This document shows, in pieces, positions 1 through 12,500 of a stretch of DNA of 64,000 bases. The first letter of the stretch is position 1. Each line of letters opens with the position of its first letter. Both the position numbers and the translations under genes were made by a program. Source of the stretch: Craterostigma plantagineum (Eukaryota > Streptophyta > Magnoliopsida > Lamiales > Linderniaceae); assembly GCA_027422505.1 (NCBI GenBank), contig JAPQWV010001548.1, forward strand, positions 18,663 to 82,662, written 5' to 3'. Under the pieces are notes generated by a model that saw only the letters and a program-made list of their open reading frames with translations, had not been told where the DNA came from and ran no database searches.

Positions 1-355
1 ATTTTCTAAACCAAATTGACTGCAGAATTCTCCTAATTGTTTTTTCTCATCAAGAGAATGTCTCTTAAGTTGTTTATTTAGCTTTATTTCATTGCATAAA
101 GCTAAACCTTCCTGTATACAGGTTCCTGTTAATCTACCGTAAGTATATGAATTATAATCTATACTGGATTCTCCATTTCTAAGAGTTTTCTTAACTCTTT
201 CAGCAAATAAGAAAGGAAGACCGTCAATAAATTTGGATTTCCAATGAGTGCTATTTGACTCAGGAAGTTCCATGACTCTGCTAAGGAAAGTATCCTTATA
301 CCATCTAAATGATGTGAGAGTTTTACACCTAAGGTTTTGGAGCAGAGTTCTAAGA
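1..355 (-). pseudogene. Coat-protein fragment of ORF2 fused to the primer site
   Basis: This piece is a near-identical duplicate of 5714-6064 and encodes the C-terminal part of the coat domain, read in frame from about 350 down. The movement-protein gene and N-terminal coat region that should lie between it and the primer site at 375-390 are missing. One coding substitution relative to the other copies (Thr for Met in an alternative frame, base near 220) marks it as a separate copy. It continues beyond the left window edge. Confidence 0.8.
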
Positions 356-379
356 ATACTTTCCTTAGCAGAGTCATGG
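270..379. repeat. 24-bp inverted repeat at the coat/PBS junction of unit A
   Basis: Bases 270-293 and 356-379 are perfect reverse complements. The second arm is a short inverted piece of coat-protein sequence wedged between the coat fragment and the primer site. The arm ends in CAGAGTCATGG, which differs by one base from the CAGAGCCATGG of the primer site and probably provided the homology for the switch. Confidence 0.8.
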
Positions 380-390
380 CTCTGATACCA
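375..390 (-). other. tRNA-iMet primer binding site, unit A
   Basis: Minus-strand TGGTATCAGAGCCATG matches the 3' end of plant initiator methionine tRNA, the primer for minus-strand DNA in Caulimoviridae. Downstream it runs directly into inverted coat sequence instead of the usual GGTGGGGG. Confidence 0.85.
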
Positions 391-1164
391 TTTTTAGGAT
401 CTTTGTACAAAATAAAATTTTTAGGATCTTTGTACAAAATAAAAATAATGAAAATAAAATAATGATTGATATATGGTATAAACAACCTATCAAACCATGA
501 TAATGATACAAGGCTTTGTTTAACCAGTTTAGTCCAATCGGACCTGAGGTAGTCAAGCCATAATACCAAAATCAGACTTTCATTAGAAAGTTTTGTTCAA
601 GGGCAGTTCAACCAAAATACCAAACATCAAAAGAAAAATGGTACGTGGCGTTGTTAAACCTATTAGTCCAGTTATCAAACTGTAAACAGTCTGATCCCGT
701 TCGGACCCAAGGTATTCCAGCCTATATACCATTAATCCAAAATTAAAATTTATTTTTGTGATCTTTAGAATTAAATCATCGAATACAAGGAATTTTACAT
801 AATAAAATTTTTATTCAATTAATTCAATCGGTAACAGCCATATGCCCTCAAACGCCTATCTTCGGCAACACGGGCTTTGCCAAGAGCCGACACAGAATTA
901 ATTAAAATCAAATTTATTATAACCTTTATCCAAAAATTTAATTCTTTCAATCGGTTTTAAAAGATTTTTTCTATATCATATTAATATATATATATATATA
1001 TATAATATGATATAAAACCATGATTTGAGGTATTAAGGCATCTGGGTGTAGTCTAACGAATAATTTAGCCTTCCATTGAGGCTAAATGATACAAAAGATA
1101 AATATTTAAAAACAAAATTAAAAACTTACTTAACAGAGGAGAGTCGTACAACAAACTTCAATCT
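391..1164 (-). other. Pregenomic RNA leader, unit A
   Basis: AT-rich leader between promoter and primer site. It holds a 27-bp tandem duplication next to the PBS (391-417 and 418-444), a GC-rich conserved island around 840-895 (CGGCTCTTGGC type on the minus strand, able to form short stems), and a long TA-rich palindrome at 972-1014 flanked by TATATCATA and its complement. No long ORF is expected here; short open frames are inconsistent with coding. Confidence 0.7.
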
Positions 1165-1281
1165 TTTATTCCTTAGAATATTTTACAGTAGAGGGAATTA
1201 CAAGAGAGGGGAAAGAGAGAGTACAAGAGAGCGTAAAGTAAAGCACACCTCTGAAGCTTATGAGCTTCAATACTATAAATA
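1165..1281 (-). promoter_or_regulatory. Pararetroviral promoter and poly(A) signal, unit A
   Basis: TATA box TATTTATA lies at 1274-1281 (minus strand), followed by a CT-rich stretch and an AATAAA at 1165-1170. TATA closely followed by a poly(A) signal is the Caulimoviridae arrangement that gives a terminally redundant pregenomic RNA. A TGACGTC bZIP-type motif lies upstream, just after the ORF3 stop. Confidence 0.75.
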
Positions 1282-1439
1282 GAAGAAAAAGTAAAGTACA
1301 ATAATTAAAGTAAAGAAAATTTTTCTTCGAAGCTATTCCTCTTGGACAGCTGTCTTCAACTTTAGCAAGAAAGTCTTCGATCTTATCTTTAACTTTTATA
1401 AAAGTTAGTAAAACCAATTTTTCATCGTAGACGTCATGA

Positions 1440-2906
1440 TCAACTTTGCTTGAAATCAGCTTTAATTTTGAGTGCTTCTTTGGATTTATTATCCTTGATT
1501 TCTTCCCGTGTCTTGATTATTTCTGCCACTTTGTCTTTTATAATGGCAATTTCTTGTCCCATGAGGTCGACAGCATTATCTCCAATTTCTTCAATAATAA
1601 TATTATCCGGATCTTCCGGATCTTGTCCTTCACCAGCAAGGCAAAAGTCCTCATCATCTTCATTTTTCGATGATGTACCCATGGAGATATCTCCAATGTC
1701 CATTCCAAAATTTTTTGCAATATCTTTCTTCATTTCTTCGAAGTAGACATCGATGATTTCATTGGGTTTCATTTTACTCTTTTGTAAATTAATCCTTTGA
1801 GAAATCATCTCAAAGGGACTAGGAAATTCTCTTTGTTCACGATTATTAATTGTATTTTATAAAGAGAAATTTTCTCTTCGATCTTATCGATCGTCTGCTG
1901 GCTTTCATATTCACCAGTGGCTGTTTTTCTTATCATTTTTTTCCAAAACTTTATATAAAAGTTTCTTTTTAAACATGGAATTTTTTGTTGGGTATAACCA
2001 CTTCTGGAGTCCATCTCCAAATCCATGGAATACTAAATTCGATATAAAAATGTAAAGAAGCCATTCCTTCAATACATTCTTTTTTATGTTCCGTTTCTAT
2101 AAGAATTGGAGAAACTTTAACCCATTCTTGATATAATCCAAAAAAGGGTTCTTTTAAAATTTCAATTGTAGCTCCATAAGAAAGCCACCATTGATAAAAC
2201 CAATTTGGTATATCGGACTTATATACATCCGCACAAATTTTTATCCACCAAGAATGTTTTTTGCTTTCATTCTGGTATAAAAGTACTTTATAAAAAGCAT
2301 CGATATAATCGTAATAATTAAATTTAATAAGAGTTTTTAACTCAGGATGGAAATATTCTCTATCCTTTAATGGGTGAATAGCCCATTTTTCGGGTGAAAT
2401 AATTTGCTTAAAATAATTTTACTAAAGGTATAACCTTTTTTCAAAGCAATTGGGGAATTTCCCGCATTGAAATGTTCAATGTCACATGTTCCCGTAGACT
2501 TAAGAATATTTTCATAAGTATCACGGTTTTTATAAAAAGTAGCAGCATATGATGCTCTGTCTAAATACCTTGACATTAAAGTCCAAGGTTCATCAGACCA
2601 TTTTAAATCTTTAAATTCGAGTAATATAATTACCTCGTATGAGAAATTTTCTCATAATCAACTTCATCTTCTTCTTCCGCAATTATTTTTGCGTAAGATG
2701 TTCCTTCAGCAGTTTTTGCTTTCTGCTTTCTTATATTCAAGAAATTCTCTGAATTCGTCACTGCTCAAGGTATTACTTGAAGATGCTGATAAATTTTCTT
2801 TTACCAGCTTTTTATTGCCCATTTGAGCAATAACATTTTTACCACCTCTTCCACCTCTATTAGAGGGGAAATTTCTCCCATATTGGGACATATCTGCAAA
2901 ATTCAT
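1440..2906 (-). pseudogene. ORF3, unknown EPRV protein, unit A
   Basis: Full-length locus for the approximately 488-codon third ORF; its ATG overlaps the ORF2 stop as ATGA (2903-2906). At least three frame changes are present (near 2580-2710, 2370 and 1808-2026). The C-terminal open piece at 1440-1808 is acidic (EDDEDFCLAGEGQDPEDPD) and ends KADFKQS, where the other copies read KAAFKQS. Function is described under unit C, the cleaner copy. Confidence 0.75.
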
Positions 2907-5900
2907 GAAAGATATTCACGAGTAAGATAATCAGGAAGACTATTATCACTTCCTTTTTTATAAATAATTTCAAAATCAAATGGGGCTAAATGAGCCTGCC
3001 ATCTCGCAAACATTTGTTTGGAGACATCATGTTTGAAATCTTTCTGGAACATGAATTTAGCAGCTTGACAATCAGTTTTTATTAAAAACTTTTGATTATA
3101 TAAATCATCCTGAAATTTAAGAACACACTTAACTATAGCAAGTACTTCTCTAGCTATAGAAGCATAATTTTTCTGAGCAGTATTCCATTTTCCCGAATGG
3201 AATCTTACTAAATATTCTTTCTTATCTTCTGGAGAAATTTGTTTTAAGATTCCTCCAAAACCTAAATCAGACGCATCAGTTTCAATAATTTTTTGCCAAT
3301 TAGAATTAGCAAGCATTAAACAAGGTAAATGTGTAACCTTATTTTTAATTTTTCTAATTACTGCAGTGTGACTATCTGTCCACTGACAAGGAATCTTTTT
3401 TAATCTATCATATAAGATAGATGTATCAATAGCAAGATTTTTGTAATAAGGAGAAATATAATTTAAGCTTCCTAAAAATCTTTGAAGCTGAGTTTTATCT
3501 AAAATTTGATCTGGAAATTTTGATGCAAACTCAATACTTCTATTAATTGGATTAATATTTCCTTTTTTCAATATTATGACCCAAAAATCTAATTTTAGTT
3601 TGAAATAAACCATTTTTGGACTTGATATAACTAATCCATTTTGAATAACAATTTTCTTGAATATATCAAGATGTTTAAAATGTGTTTCAATATCTTTTGA
3701 AAATATCAAAATATCATCAATATAAACGATAATAAAATTACTATAAGGAATAAAAATATCGTTCATAATATTTTGAAATTCAGAAGGAGCGTTTTTCAAA
3801 CCAAAAGGCATTACGTTCCATTCAAATTGACCAATTGGGACTGTAAAAGCAGTTTTATCTATCTATTTTTCAGCCACTTGTATTTGCCAAAATCCTGATT
3901 TTAAATCAAATTTTGAAAAGATTATTGCATCGAATAATCGATCTAAAAGATCCTTTTTATTAGGGATAGGATACCTAATCCATTTTAAAACTTTATTCAG
4001 GGGTTTATAATTAATAACTAACCTAGGTGCTCCCCTTTCCTTTTCTGCCGCATTATTGACATAAAAGGCTGTGCATGACCAAGGTGATTTGGAAGGTTTT
4101 ATTAAACCTTTCTGTAAAAGAGAAGTTATTTCTTTTTACATAATTCTAATAATTCAGAATTCATCTGACAAGGACGAGCTTTAGTGGGAATATTTTTCTC
4201 ACTAAAATCATCTTCATAAGGCAAAGAAACTATATGTTTTTTTCTATTCCAAAAAGCATTAGGAAGATCATTACATATTTGTAATGTAAATTCATTATGT
4301 AATAATTTAATTTTTTCTTGTAGCTTAGGATTTTGAAGTTTATCTTCAATCGTAAGTATATTAATTTCTTGTTTAAGGTAATTTACCTGTTTTTCTTTTG
4401 CTTTTATAAGAATAGAATCCTTAATTTCATTAAGAATTCTAGTAAAAGGTTCAGTAATGAACTCAAAGTAAACTTCTTTATTTTCGAAGTTACCTTTAAA
4501 TCCAAGTTCATTTATATTTTGGATGGGAAATATTTTCTAAGGAAAGGAGTACCAAGAATTACTTGGTTTGTAATATTCTTGACCAGTAAGAATGAAGTAG
4601 GAATGCAGACCTTATTTTTACAATAAAGGCCTTAGGAATTTTGTAATTAATTTGAAGTTTTTCTCCGCTTGCAGAGCTAAGAGAATGAGCTGTTTTATGA
4701 AAATATTGAGTAGGAATTATTCCTTCCTGAATACAATTTAAATCTGCTCCACTATCAATTAGTGCAATCAGATTCTTTTGGAAATTTCCGTCTATAAGTA
4801 AAGATATTTTTACAAGCCATTTTTGAGAAGTAATAACTTCTAATGTGGAAAGAAAATTATCTTCCTGAATTTTTTCAGAAGTACTAGCAAAGTTTTCATT
4901 AACTTTGAATTTGTTAACAATTTCTTTCCCTTTTTCTAATGTAGAAAATCTTCTTTCTAAATCTATATGACTTAATTTTAAATTTTTAATTTCATCTTTT
5001 AAATTTGAAATTTCAATTGTTAAATCTTTAATATTAACATTTGATTCATTTTTGTTTAATTGATTTTTATTACGAAGTAATCTCATTACTTCGGCCATAC
5101 TATAAGGTTCAGATTTAGTTAATTTAGGAATAACTTCTTTTGAAGTTTCTTCCTCTTTTTGAATTAATCTTTTAATTATATGATTTTTTAAATCTGGATC
5201 TTCTGTTTCTTTTAACATTTCAAGAAGATTATTATCAAGAACATTTAATTCTAATTCTTGAAATTGAGATATAATTTGATATAAATTATCTTCTGGTTCA
5301 GATTCTGAATTTTTTATATTTTTTAGAACAAGATTGTCCTATTTGACAGTTTTGACATTCTTCAGATTCTTCTGAAGAAACTTCTTTAATGAAATTATTT
5401 TCATTTTCTGAAAAATCTGATTCACTTTCAGATATATCAGATTCTAATAAAATTTTTGATAGTGATTCTTTTAATTCGTTATCAATTTCTAAATTATTAA
5501 TTTTCCTTTTGGTCCAGCAAGTTTTTGCTTTATGACCAATTTTTCCGCATTTTCTGCAGATAATTGGAGGAAAATTTTTTCTATAGTGATAGTCTTTTTG
5601 TCTTTTGAGAGATTTGTTCTCTCCTTTTTGATTTTCGATATTTTCTCCTTTCATATTGTTTAGGGGAATATTTTTTAGGTTTATATTCTTTACGAGGTTT
5701 ACTCGTAGAAGGATTTTCTAAACCAAATTGACTGCAGAATTCTCCTAATTGTTTTTTCTCATCAAGAGAATGTCTCTTAAGTTGTTTATTTAGCTTTATT
5801 TCATTGCATAAAGCTAAACCTTCCTGTATACAGGTTCCTATTAATCTACCGTAAGTATATGAATTATAATCTATACTGGATTCTCCATTTCTAAGAGTTT

Positions 5901-7256
5901 TCTTAACTCTTTCAGCAAATAAGAAAGGAAGACCATCAATAAATTTGGATTTCCAATGAGTGCTATTTGACTCAGGAAGTTCCATGACTCTGCTAAGGAA
6001 AGTATCCTTATACCATCTAAATGATGTGAGAGTTTTACACCTAAGGTTTTGGAGCAGAGTTCTAACATTTTCGGAATTATCAGACCATCGGCCTGTAAAA
6101 TGTTCAACGATGTTTATACATAAAGTATAAACAGCATTTTCAATAACTGCATCATTTTCCTCTTTTACAGTAAGGAAAATACTTTCACGATCTGGTTGAG
6201 ATAAATAATTATCCCACCAACCTTTCAACTGACCAGTAAAGCCAGCGACAAGCATTTGAGCTATAGTTTTGTCTGTATTACCTTGAGTTTTACAGACTGT
6301 ACTATACATCATCATTCTATGAACCATACCGAAAGTTTGTCTTTCCGTATAGCCATCTAGATTCCATTCATAAATACAATGACCATTATATGAATTATTA
6401 ATAGTAAGATCATGTTCTTCAATTAAAACATCTTGAGGAGTTGGTCTTGGGTAATAATATTTAGTTTGAATTGGTTTACTAGCAAATTTTGAAGAATTTC
6501 TTATTTTATTTATTTCTTCATTAAAAGTATTATGAAAATTATCAGAATTTTCAAGCTGATTTTCAAAGTCTTCACTTAAAGTATTAAGCTTTAGATTTTT
6601 AAGCTTATTTTCAATCAAATCTTCAATTTGAGTAATCGACTTTAATTTAAAATCAACAATCTCAGGGGAGGTTGAATACTTGTAGAAGCTATATTAGCTA
6701 TTTTAATATCACTTATATTTTTATCTTTATTTATTAAAAGATAATTTTTATATCTTTAATAGAAAAAGATATTTCTTCTATATTTTTCTTTAATAAAGAA
6801 ATTTGTTCTCCTAAAACAATAACGTACATATTTGTATAATTTTGTTGTTTTAAAAGACCATTAATGTGATTTACAGTAACTGTAAGAGTTTCGTTTTCAA
6901 ATAATTTTTGAAAAGCATTATAATAGCGAATTTCATTTTCTTTTTCCATTTGGAAACTAGTTTGAGGAGGATAAATTGAATTTAATTTTTTCCTGATGAA
7001 AGTTTATAATTTCTTTCAAGAACTGAAATCATATTTTTAAAATAATTTGTCAAAAACCAAGGAATAAAAGGTAATTTTCATTTCTTTTTGACAAATCATT
7101 ATAAAATTTGTTTTGAATAATAATTTTATCTTCGTTATTAAAACTTTCAAAAAACCATTTTCGAAAAAGTTCCCATTTGGGTAAATTAAATTCTTTTTGA
7201 ACTTCTTTTCTTGCCGGAGAACCCGGACTAAAATCTATTTTAGGTTTTAAATCCAT
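2903..7256 (-). pseudogene. ORF2 coat-protease-RT-RNase H polyprotein, unit A
   Basis: ATG at 7254-7256 overlaps the movement-protein stop. Open pieces: coat N-terminus (7050-7316), coiled-coil part (6734-6949), the coat core with WWDNYLSQPDR (5581-6618, 345 aa), acidic linker (5298-5654), protease with DSGAD (4559-5218), and RT C-terminus with YIDDILIFS plus RNase H to the natural end EYLS (2903-3811, 302 aa). The N-terminal RT part (about 3811-4250) has a stop near 3857 caused by an indel in a TATC repeat. The gene is complete in extent but broken in frame. Confidence 0.85.
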
Positions 7257-8239
7257 TAAACACAAAATTCCATTTCTGACTCGGTTATTTCCTCGTCTTA
7301 TTTTTAGAAATTCCATGAACTATATTATCAGAATTAATTCTTAATTCTTCTACCCTATTTTGTAGATAATCATTAGAGATTGATTCTCTAACTTGAGAAG
7401 TCGAAGCTCTAGAAGGAGACCTTATCATATAGTCACATGGAGATATATGATAATGAGAAGAGGCTGATCTAGTCATTCTAGATCTAGGAGTTCTAAAGTC
7501 AATAGATTTACGACTTTGATCAAACTGTATTTGAACAGTTCCATCAGTAGATTGTATTATTTGAGTGGGATTATGTTGTATTTTAGGCTGAAGAGGCATG
7601 GCTCTTTCAATTATCCAGTTTTCTGGAAATACAATTTCTTCCCATTTTATAGATCTACGAGTTGTAATATAGATCTACTAAAGTTGGTTCTATTAGAATG
7701 GTTTCGTTGATAGGTTTATCAACAATTTTACATTGAGGATTAAGCGTATATAAAGGCTTATAATAAATTCTATAACAGATACATTATACTTCCGAACCCG
7801 GAGCGTAATTATATCCGTGAGTTTTGACATTTAATGTCAGAGCATCCAAAATATTGACATCAGTCAAAGATAATTGGAGATTTGGATAAACATTAAAATA
7901 AACTGGACCATGTGCCAGACTTGACTGAATAATTCCCATAAGGGATTGTTTCCAGTCAAGATTTCTACCATCTCTAAGAGCTGCTATAAAGCTCTCTGGT
8001 AAACCTTCTAAAGTTAAAGGCTTAAAAGCTACCTGAACTAATCCAATATGGATAAACTTATGATTCAATCTATATTTTTCTAAGTCTCTATTACTTAGAA
8101 GTCTAATAACCATCTCTTCGTTGTTGAGAGAGATAGTTTCTTCGGTAGTTTTGACTACCTGTTTTAAACCTAATTTTTCAAAGGTTCCTAATTCATAGAT
8201 TATTTTATAATCTATCTTAGGAATTGTCCAACGATTTAA
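7256..8239 (-). pseudogene. Movement protein (ORF1), N-truncated, unit A
   Basis: 30K-superfamily movement protein starting inside LNRWTIPKIDYK, so the native start is lost at the A/B junction. The conserved core GPVYFNVYPNLQ is in the open piece 7784-8113, which ends early because TATTA is scrambled to TTATA near 7786. The C-terminal part (7285-7599) is in another frame. Stop TAA at 7256-7258. Confidence 0.8.
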
Positions 8240-8252
8240 TATACTACGATTT
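8238..8252. other. Head-to-head A/B junction with templated bridge
   Basis: Movement protein of unit A (minus) meets the leader of unit B (plus) through a short bridge. The same junction, reverse-complemented, occurs at 52814-52830. There the bridge plus its edges give a 17-base match to a pol segment (copy at 4348-4364). In this copy one base of that match is lost. Confidence 0.75.
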
Positions 8253-8470
8253 TTCTTTTGATGTTTGGTATTTTGGTTGAACTGCCCTTGAACAAAACTT
8301 TCTAACGAAAGTCTGATTTTGGTATTATGGCTTGACTACCTCAGGTCCGATTGGACTAAACTGGTTAAACAAAGCCTTGTATCATTATCATGGTTTGATA
8401 GGTTGTTTATACCATATATCAATCATTATTTTATTTTCATTATTTTTATTTTGTACAAAGATCCTAAAAA

Positions 8471-8488
8471 TGGTATCAGAGCCATGGT
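8471..8488 (+). other. tRNA-iMet primer binding site, unit B
   Basis: TGGTATCAGAGCCATGGT, complementary to the initiator tRNA-Met 3' end, 43 bases before the movement-protein ATG. Confidence 0.9.
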
Positions 8489-8531
8489 GGGGGTATTAAG
8501 AAGTTACGGTGTAGTTTAACGTCATATTCTC

Positions 8532-9595
8532 ATGAATTTGATGCGAAGAAAAGATACTGTTAAAAACAGTATTGAAGAGGAATATGATGTTCCTCAAGAT
8601 TTAGAAAAATTAAATCGTTGGACAATTCCTAAGATAGATTATAAAATAATCTATGAATTAGGAACATTGAAAAATTAGGTTTAAAACAGGTAGTCAAAAC
8701 TACCGAAGAAACTATCTCTCTCAACAACGAAGAGATGGTTATTAGACTTCTAAGTAATAGAGACTTAGAAAAATATAGATTGAATCATAAGTTTATCCAT
8801 ATTGGATTAGTTCAGGTAGCTTTTAAGCCTTTAACTTTAGAAGGTTTACCAGAGAGCTTTATAGCAGCTCTTAGAGATGGTAGAAATCTTGACTGGAAAC
8901 AATCCCTTATGGGAATTATTCAGTCAAGTCTGGCACATGGTCCAGTTTATTTTAATGTTTATCCAAATCTCCAATTATCTTTGACTGATGTCAATATTTT
9001 GGATGCTCTGACATTAAATGTCAAAACTCACGGATATAATTACGCTCCGGGTTCGGAAGTAATATGTATCTGTTATAGAATTTATTATAAGCCTTTATAT
9101 ACGCTTAATCCTCAATGTAAAATTGTTGATAAACCTATCAACGAAACCATTCTAATAGAAACCAACTTTAGTAGATCTAATATTACAACTCGTAGATCTA
9201 TAAAATGGGAAGAAATTGTATTTCCAGAAAACTGGATAATTGAAAGAGCCATGCCTCTTCAGCCTAAAATACAACATAATCCCACTCAAATAATACAATC
9301 TACTGATGGAACTGTTCAAATACAGTTTGATCAAAGTCGTAAATCTATTGACTTTAGAACTCCTAGATCTAGAATGACTAGATCAGCCTCTTCTCATTAT
9401 CATATATCTCCATGTGACTATATGATAAGGTCTCCTTCTAGAGCTTCGACTTCTCAAGTTAGAGAATCAATCTCTAATGATTATCTACAAAATAGGGTAG
9501 AAGAATTAAGAATTAATTCTGATAATATAGTTCATGGAATTTCTAAAAATAAAGACGAGGAAATAACCGAGTCAGAAATGGAATTTTGTGTTTAA
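8532..9595 (+). pseudogene. Movement protein (ORF1), unit B
   Basis: Starts at ATG 8532 (MNLMRRKDTVKNS) and ends in TAA 9593-9595, which overlaps the ORF2 ATG. A two-base loss near 8665 (GGAACATTGAAAA instead of GGAACCTTTGAAAA) shifts the frame. The remaining 286 residues from 8735 are open and hold the whole 30K core (GPVYFNVYPNLQ, then TLNVKTHGYNY) and the Ser/Arg-rich tail with repeated RSxSR-like motifs. It would act in cell-to-cell spread through plasmodesmata. Confidence 0.85.
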
Positions 9596-12500
9596 TGGAT
9601 TTAAAACCTAAAATAGATTTTAGTCCGGGTTCTCCGGCAAGAAAAGAAGTTCAAAAAGAATTTAATTTACCCAAATGGGAACTTTTTCGAAAATGGTTTT
9701 TTTGAAAGTTTTAATAACGAAGATAAAATTATTATTCAAAACAAATTTTATAATGATTTGTCAAAAAGAAATGAAAAATCACCTTTTATTCCTTGGTTTT
9801 TGACAAATTATTTTAAAAATATGATTTCAGTTCTTGAAAGAAATTATAAACTTTCATCAGGAAAAAATTTAAATTCAATTTATCCTCCTCAAACTAGTTT
9901 CCAAATGGAAAAAGAAAATGAAATTCGCTATTATAATGCTTTTCAAAAATTATTTGAAAACGAAACTCTTACAGTTACTGTAAATCATATTAATGGTCTT
10001 TTAAAACAACAAAATTATACAAATATGTACGTTATTGTTTTAGGAGAACAAATTTCTTTATTAAAGAAAAATATAGAAGAAATATCTTTTCTATTAAAGA
10101 TATAAAAAATTATCTTTTAATAAATAAAGATAAAATATAAGTGATATTAAAATAGCTAATATAGCTTCTACAAGTATTCAACCTCCCCCTGAGATTGTTG
10201 ATTTTAAATTAAAGTCGATTACTCAAATTGAAGATTTGATTGAAAATAAGCTTAAAAATCTAAAGCTTAATACTTTAAGTGAAGACTTTGAAAATCAGCT
10301 TGAAAATTCTGATAATTTTCATAATACTTTTAATGAAGAAATAAATAAAATAAGAAATTCTTCAAAATTTGCTAGTAAACCAATTCAAACTAAATATTAT
10401 TACCCAAGACCAACTCCTCAAGATGTTTTAATTGAAGAACATGATCTTACTATTAATAATCATATAATGGTCATTGTATTTATGAATGGAATCTAGATGG
10501 CTATACGGAAAGACAAACTTTCGGTATGGTTCATAGAATGATGATGTATAGTACAGTCTGTAAAACTCAAGGTAATACAGACAAAACTATAGCTCAAATG
10601 CTTGTCGCTGGCTTTACTGGTCAGTTGAAAGGTTGGTGGGATAATTATTTATCTCAACAGATCGTGAAAGTATTTTCCTTACTGTAAAGAGGAAAATGAT
10701 GCAGTTATTGAAAATGCTGTTTATACTTTATGTATAAACATCGTTGAACATTTTACAGGCCGATGGTCTGATAATTCCGAAAATGTTAGAACTCTGCTCC
10801 AAAACCTTAGGTGTAAAACTCTCACATCATTTAGATGGTATAAGGATACTTTCCTTAGCAGAGTCATGGAACTTCCTGAGTCAAATAGCACTCATTGGAA
10901 ATCCAAATTTATTGATGGTCTTCCTTTCTTATTTGCTGAAAGAGTTAAGAAAACTCTTAGAAATGGAGAATCCAGTATAGATTATAATTCATATACTTAC
11001 GGTAGATTAATAGGAACCTGTATACAGGAAGGTTTAGCTTTATGCAATGAAATAAAGCTAAATAAACAACTTAAGAGACATTCTCTTGATGAGAAAAAAC
11101 AATTAGGAGAATTCTGCAGTCAATTTGGTTTAGAAAATCCTTCTACGAGTAAACCTCGTAAAGAATATAAACCTAAAAAATATTCCCCTAAACAATATGA
11201 AAGGAGAAAATATCGAAAATCAAAAAGGAGAGAACAAAATCTCTCAAAAGACAAAAAAGACTATCACTATAGAAAAAATTTTCCTCCAATTATCTGCAGA
11301 AAATGCGGAAAAATTGGTCATAAAGCAAAAACTTGCTGGACCAAAAGGAAAATTAATAATTTAGAATTGATAACGAATTAAAAGAATCACTATCAAAAAT
11401 TTATTAGAATCTGATATATCTGAAAGTGAATCAGATTTTTCAGAAAATGAAAATAATTTCATTAAAGAAGTTTCTTCAGAAGAATCTGAAGAATGTCAAA
11501 ACTGTCAAATAGGACAATCTTGTTCTAAAAATATAAAAAATTCAGAATCTGAACCAGAAGATAATTTATATCAAATTATATCTCAATTTCAAGAATTAGA
11601 ATTAAATGTTCTTGATAATAATCTTCTTGAAATGTTAAAAGAAACAGAAGATCCAGATTTAAAAAATCATATAATTAAAAGATTAATTCAAAAAGAGGAA
11701 GAAACTTCAAAAGAAGTTTTCCTAAATTAACTAAATCTGAACCTTATAGTATGGCCGAAGTAATGAGATTACTTCGTAATAAAAATCAATTAAACAAAAA
11801 TGAATCAAATGTTAATATTAAAGATTTAACAATTGAAATTTCAAATTTAAAAGATGAAATTAAAAATTTAAAATTAAGTCATATAGATTTAGAAAGAAGA
11901 TTTTCTACATTAGAAAAAGGGAAAGAAATTGTTAACAAATTCAAAGTTAATGAAAACTTTGCTAGTACTTCTGAAAAAATTCAGGAAGATAATTTTCTTT
12001 CCACATTAGAAGTTATTACTTCTCAAAAATGGCTTGTAAAAATATCTTTACTTATAGACGGAAATTTCCAAAAGAATCTGATTGCACTAATTGATAGTGG
12101 AGCAGATTTAAATTGTATTCAGGAAGGAATAATTCCTACTCAATATTTTCATAAAACAGCTCATTCTCTTAGCTCTGCAAGCGGAGAAAAACTTCAAATT
12201 AATTACAAAATTCCTAAGGCCTTTATTTGTAAAAATAAGGTCTGCATTCCTACTTCATTCTTACTGGTCAAGAATATTACAAACCAAGTAATTCTTGGTA
12301 CTCCGTTCCTTAGAAAAATATTTCCCATCCAAATATAAATGAACTTGGATTTAAAGGTAACTTCGAAAATAAAGAAGTTTACTTTGAGTTCATTACTGAA
12401 CCTTTTACTAGAATTCTTAATGAAATTAAGGATTCTATTCTTATAAAAGCAAAAGAAAAACAGGTAAATTACCTTAAACAAGAAATTAATATACTTACGA

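Larger units (their letters stand above)
1..8250 (-). mobile_element. EPRV unit A
   Basis: Read on the minus strand from 8250: N-truncated movement protein, full ORF2, full ORF3, promoter, leader and primer site, then a jump into a coat-protein fragment running off the window edge. It is a full circle of the genome opened inside the movement protein. Its right end joins unit B head to head through the bridged junction at 8238-8252. Confidence 0.85.

Noticed and set aside
1076..1282. 68-codon ORF antisense to the viral promoter (also 21103-21309, 41205-41411, 45291-45497)
   Set aside because: It is the complement of promoter and leader sequence and shows no protein family.
8471..8488. Similarity to initiator methionine tRNA
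   Set aside because: Only the complement of the tRNA 3' end is present, as in a primer binding site; no tRNA gene.
10744..10980. 78-codon ORF in an alternative frame of the coat gene, repeated in several units
   Set aside because: Shadow frame of the coat core; the reading frame with conserved coat motifs explains the sequence.
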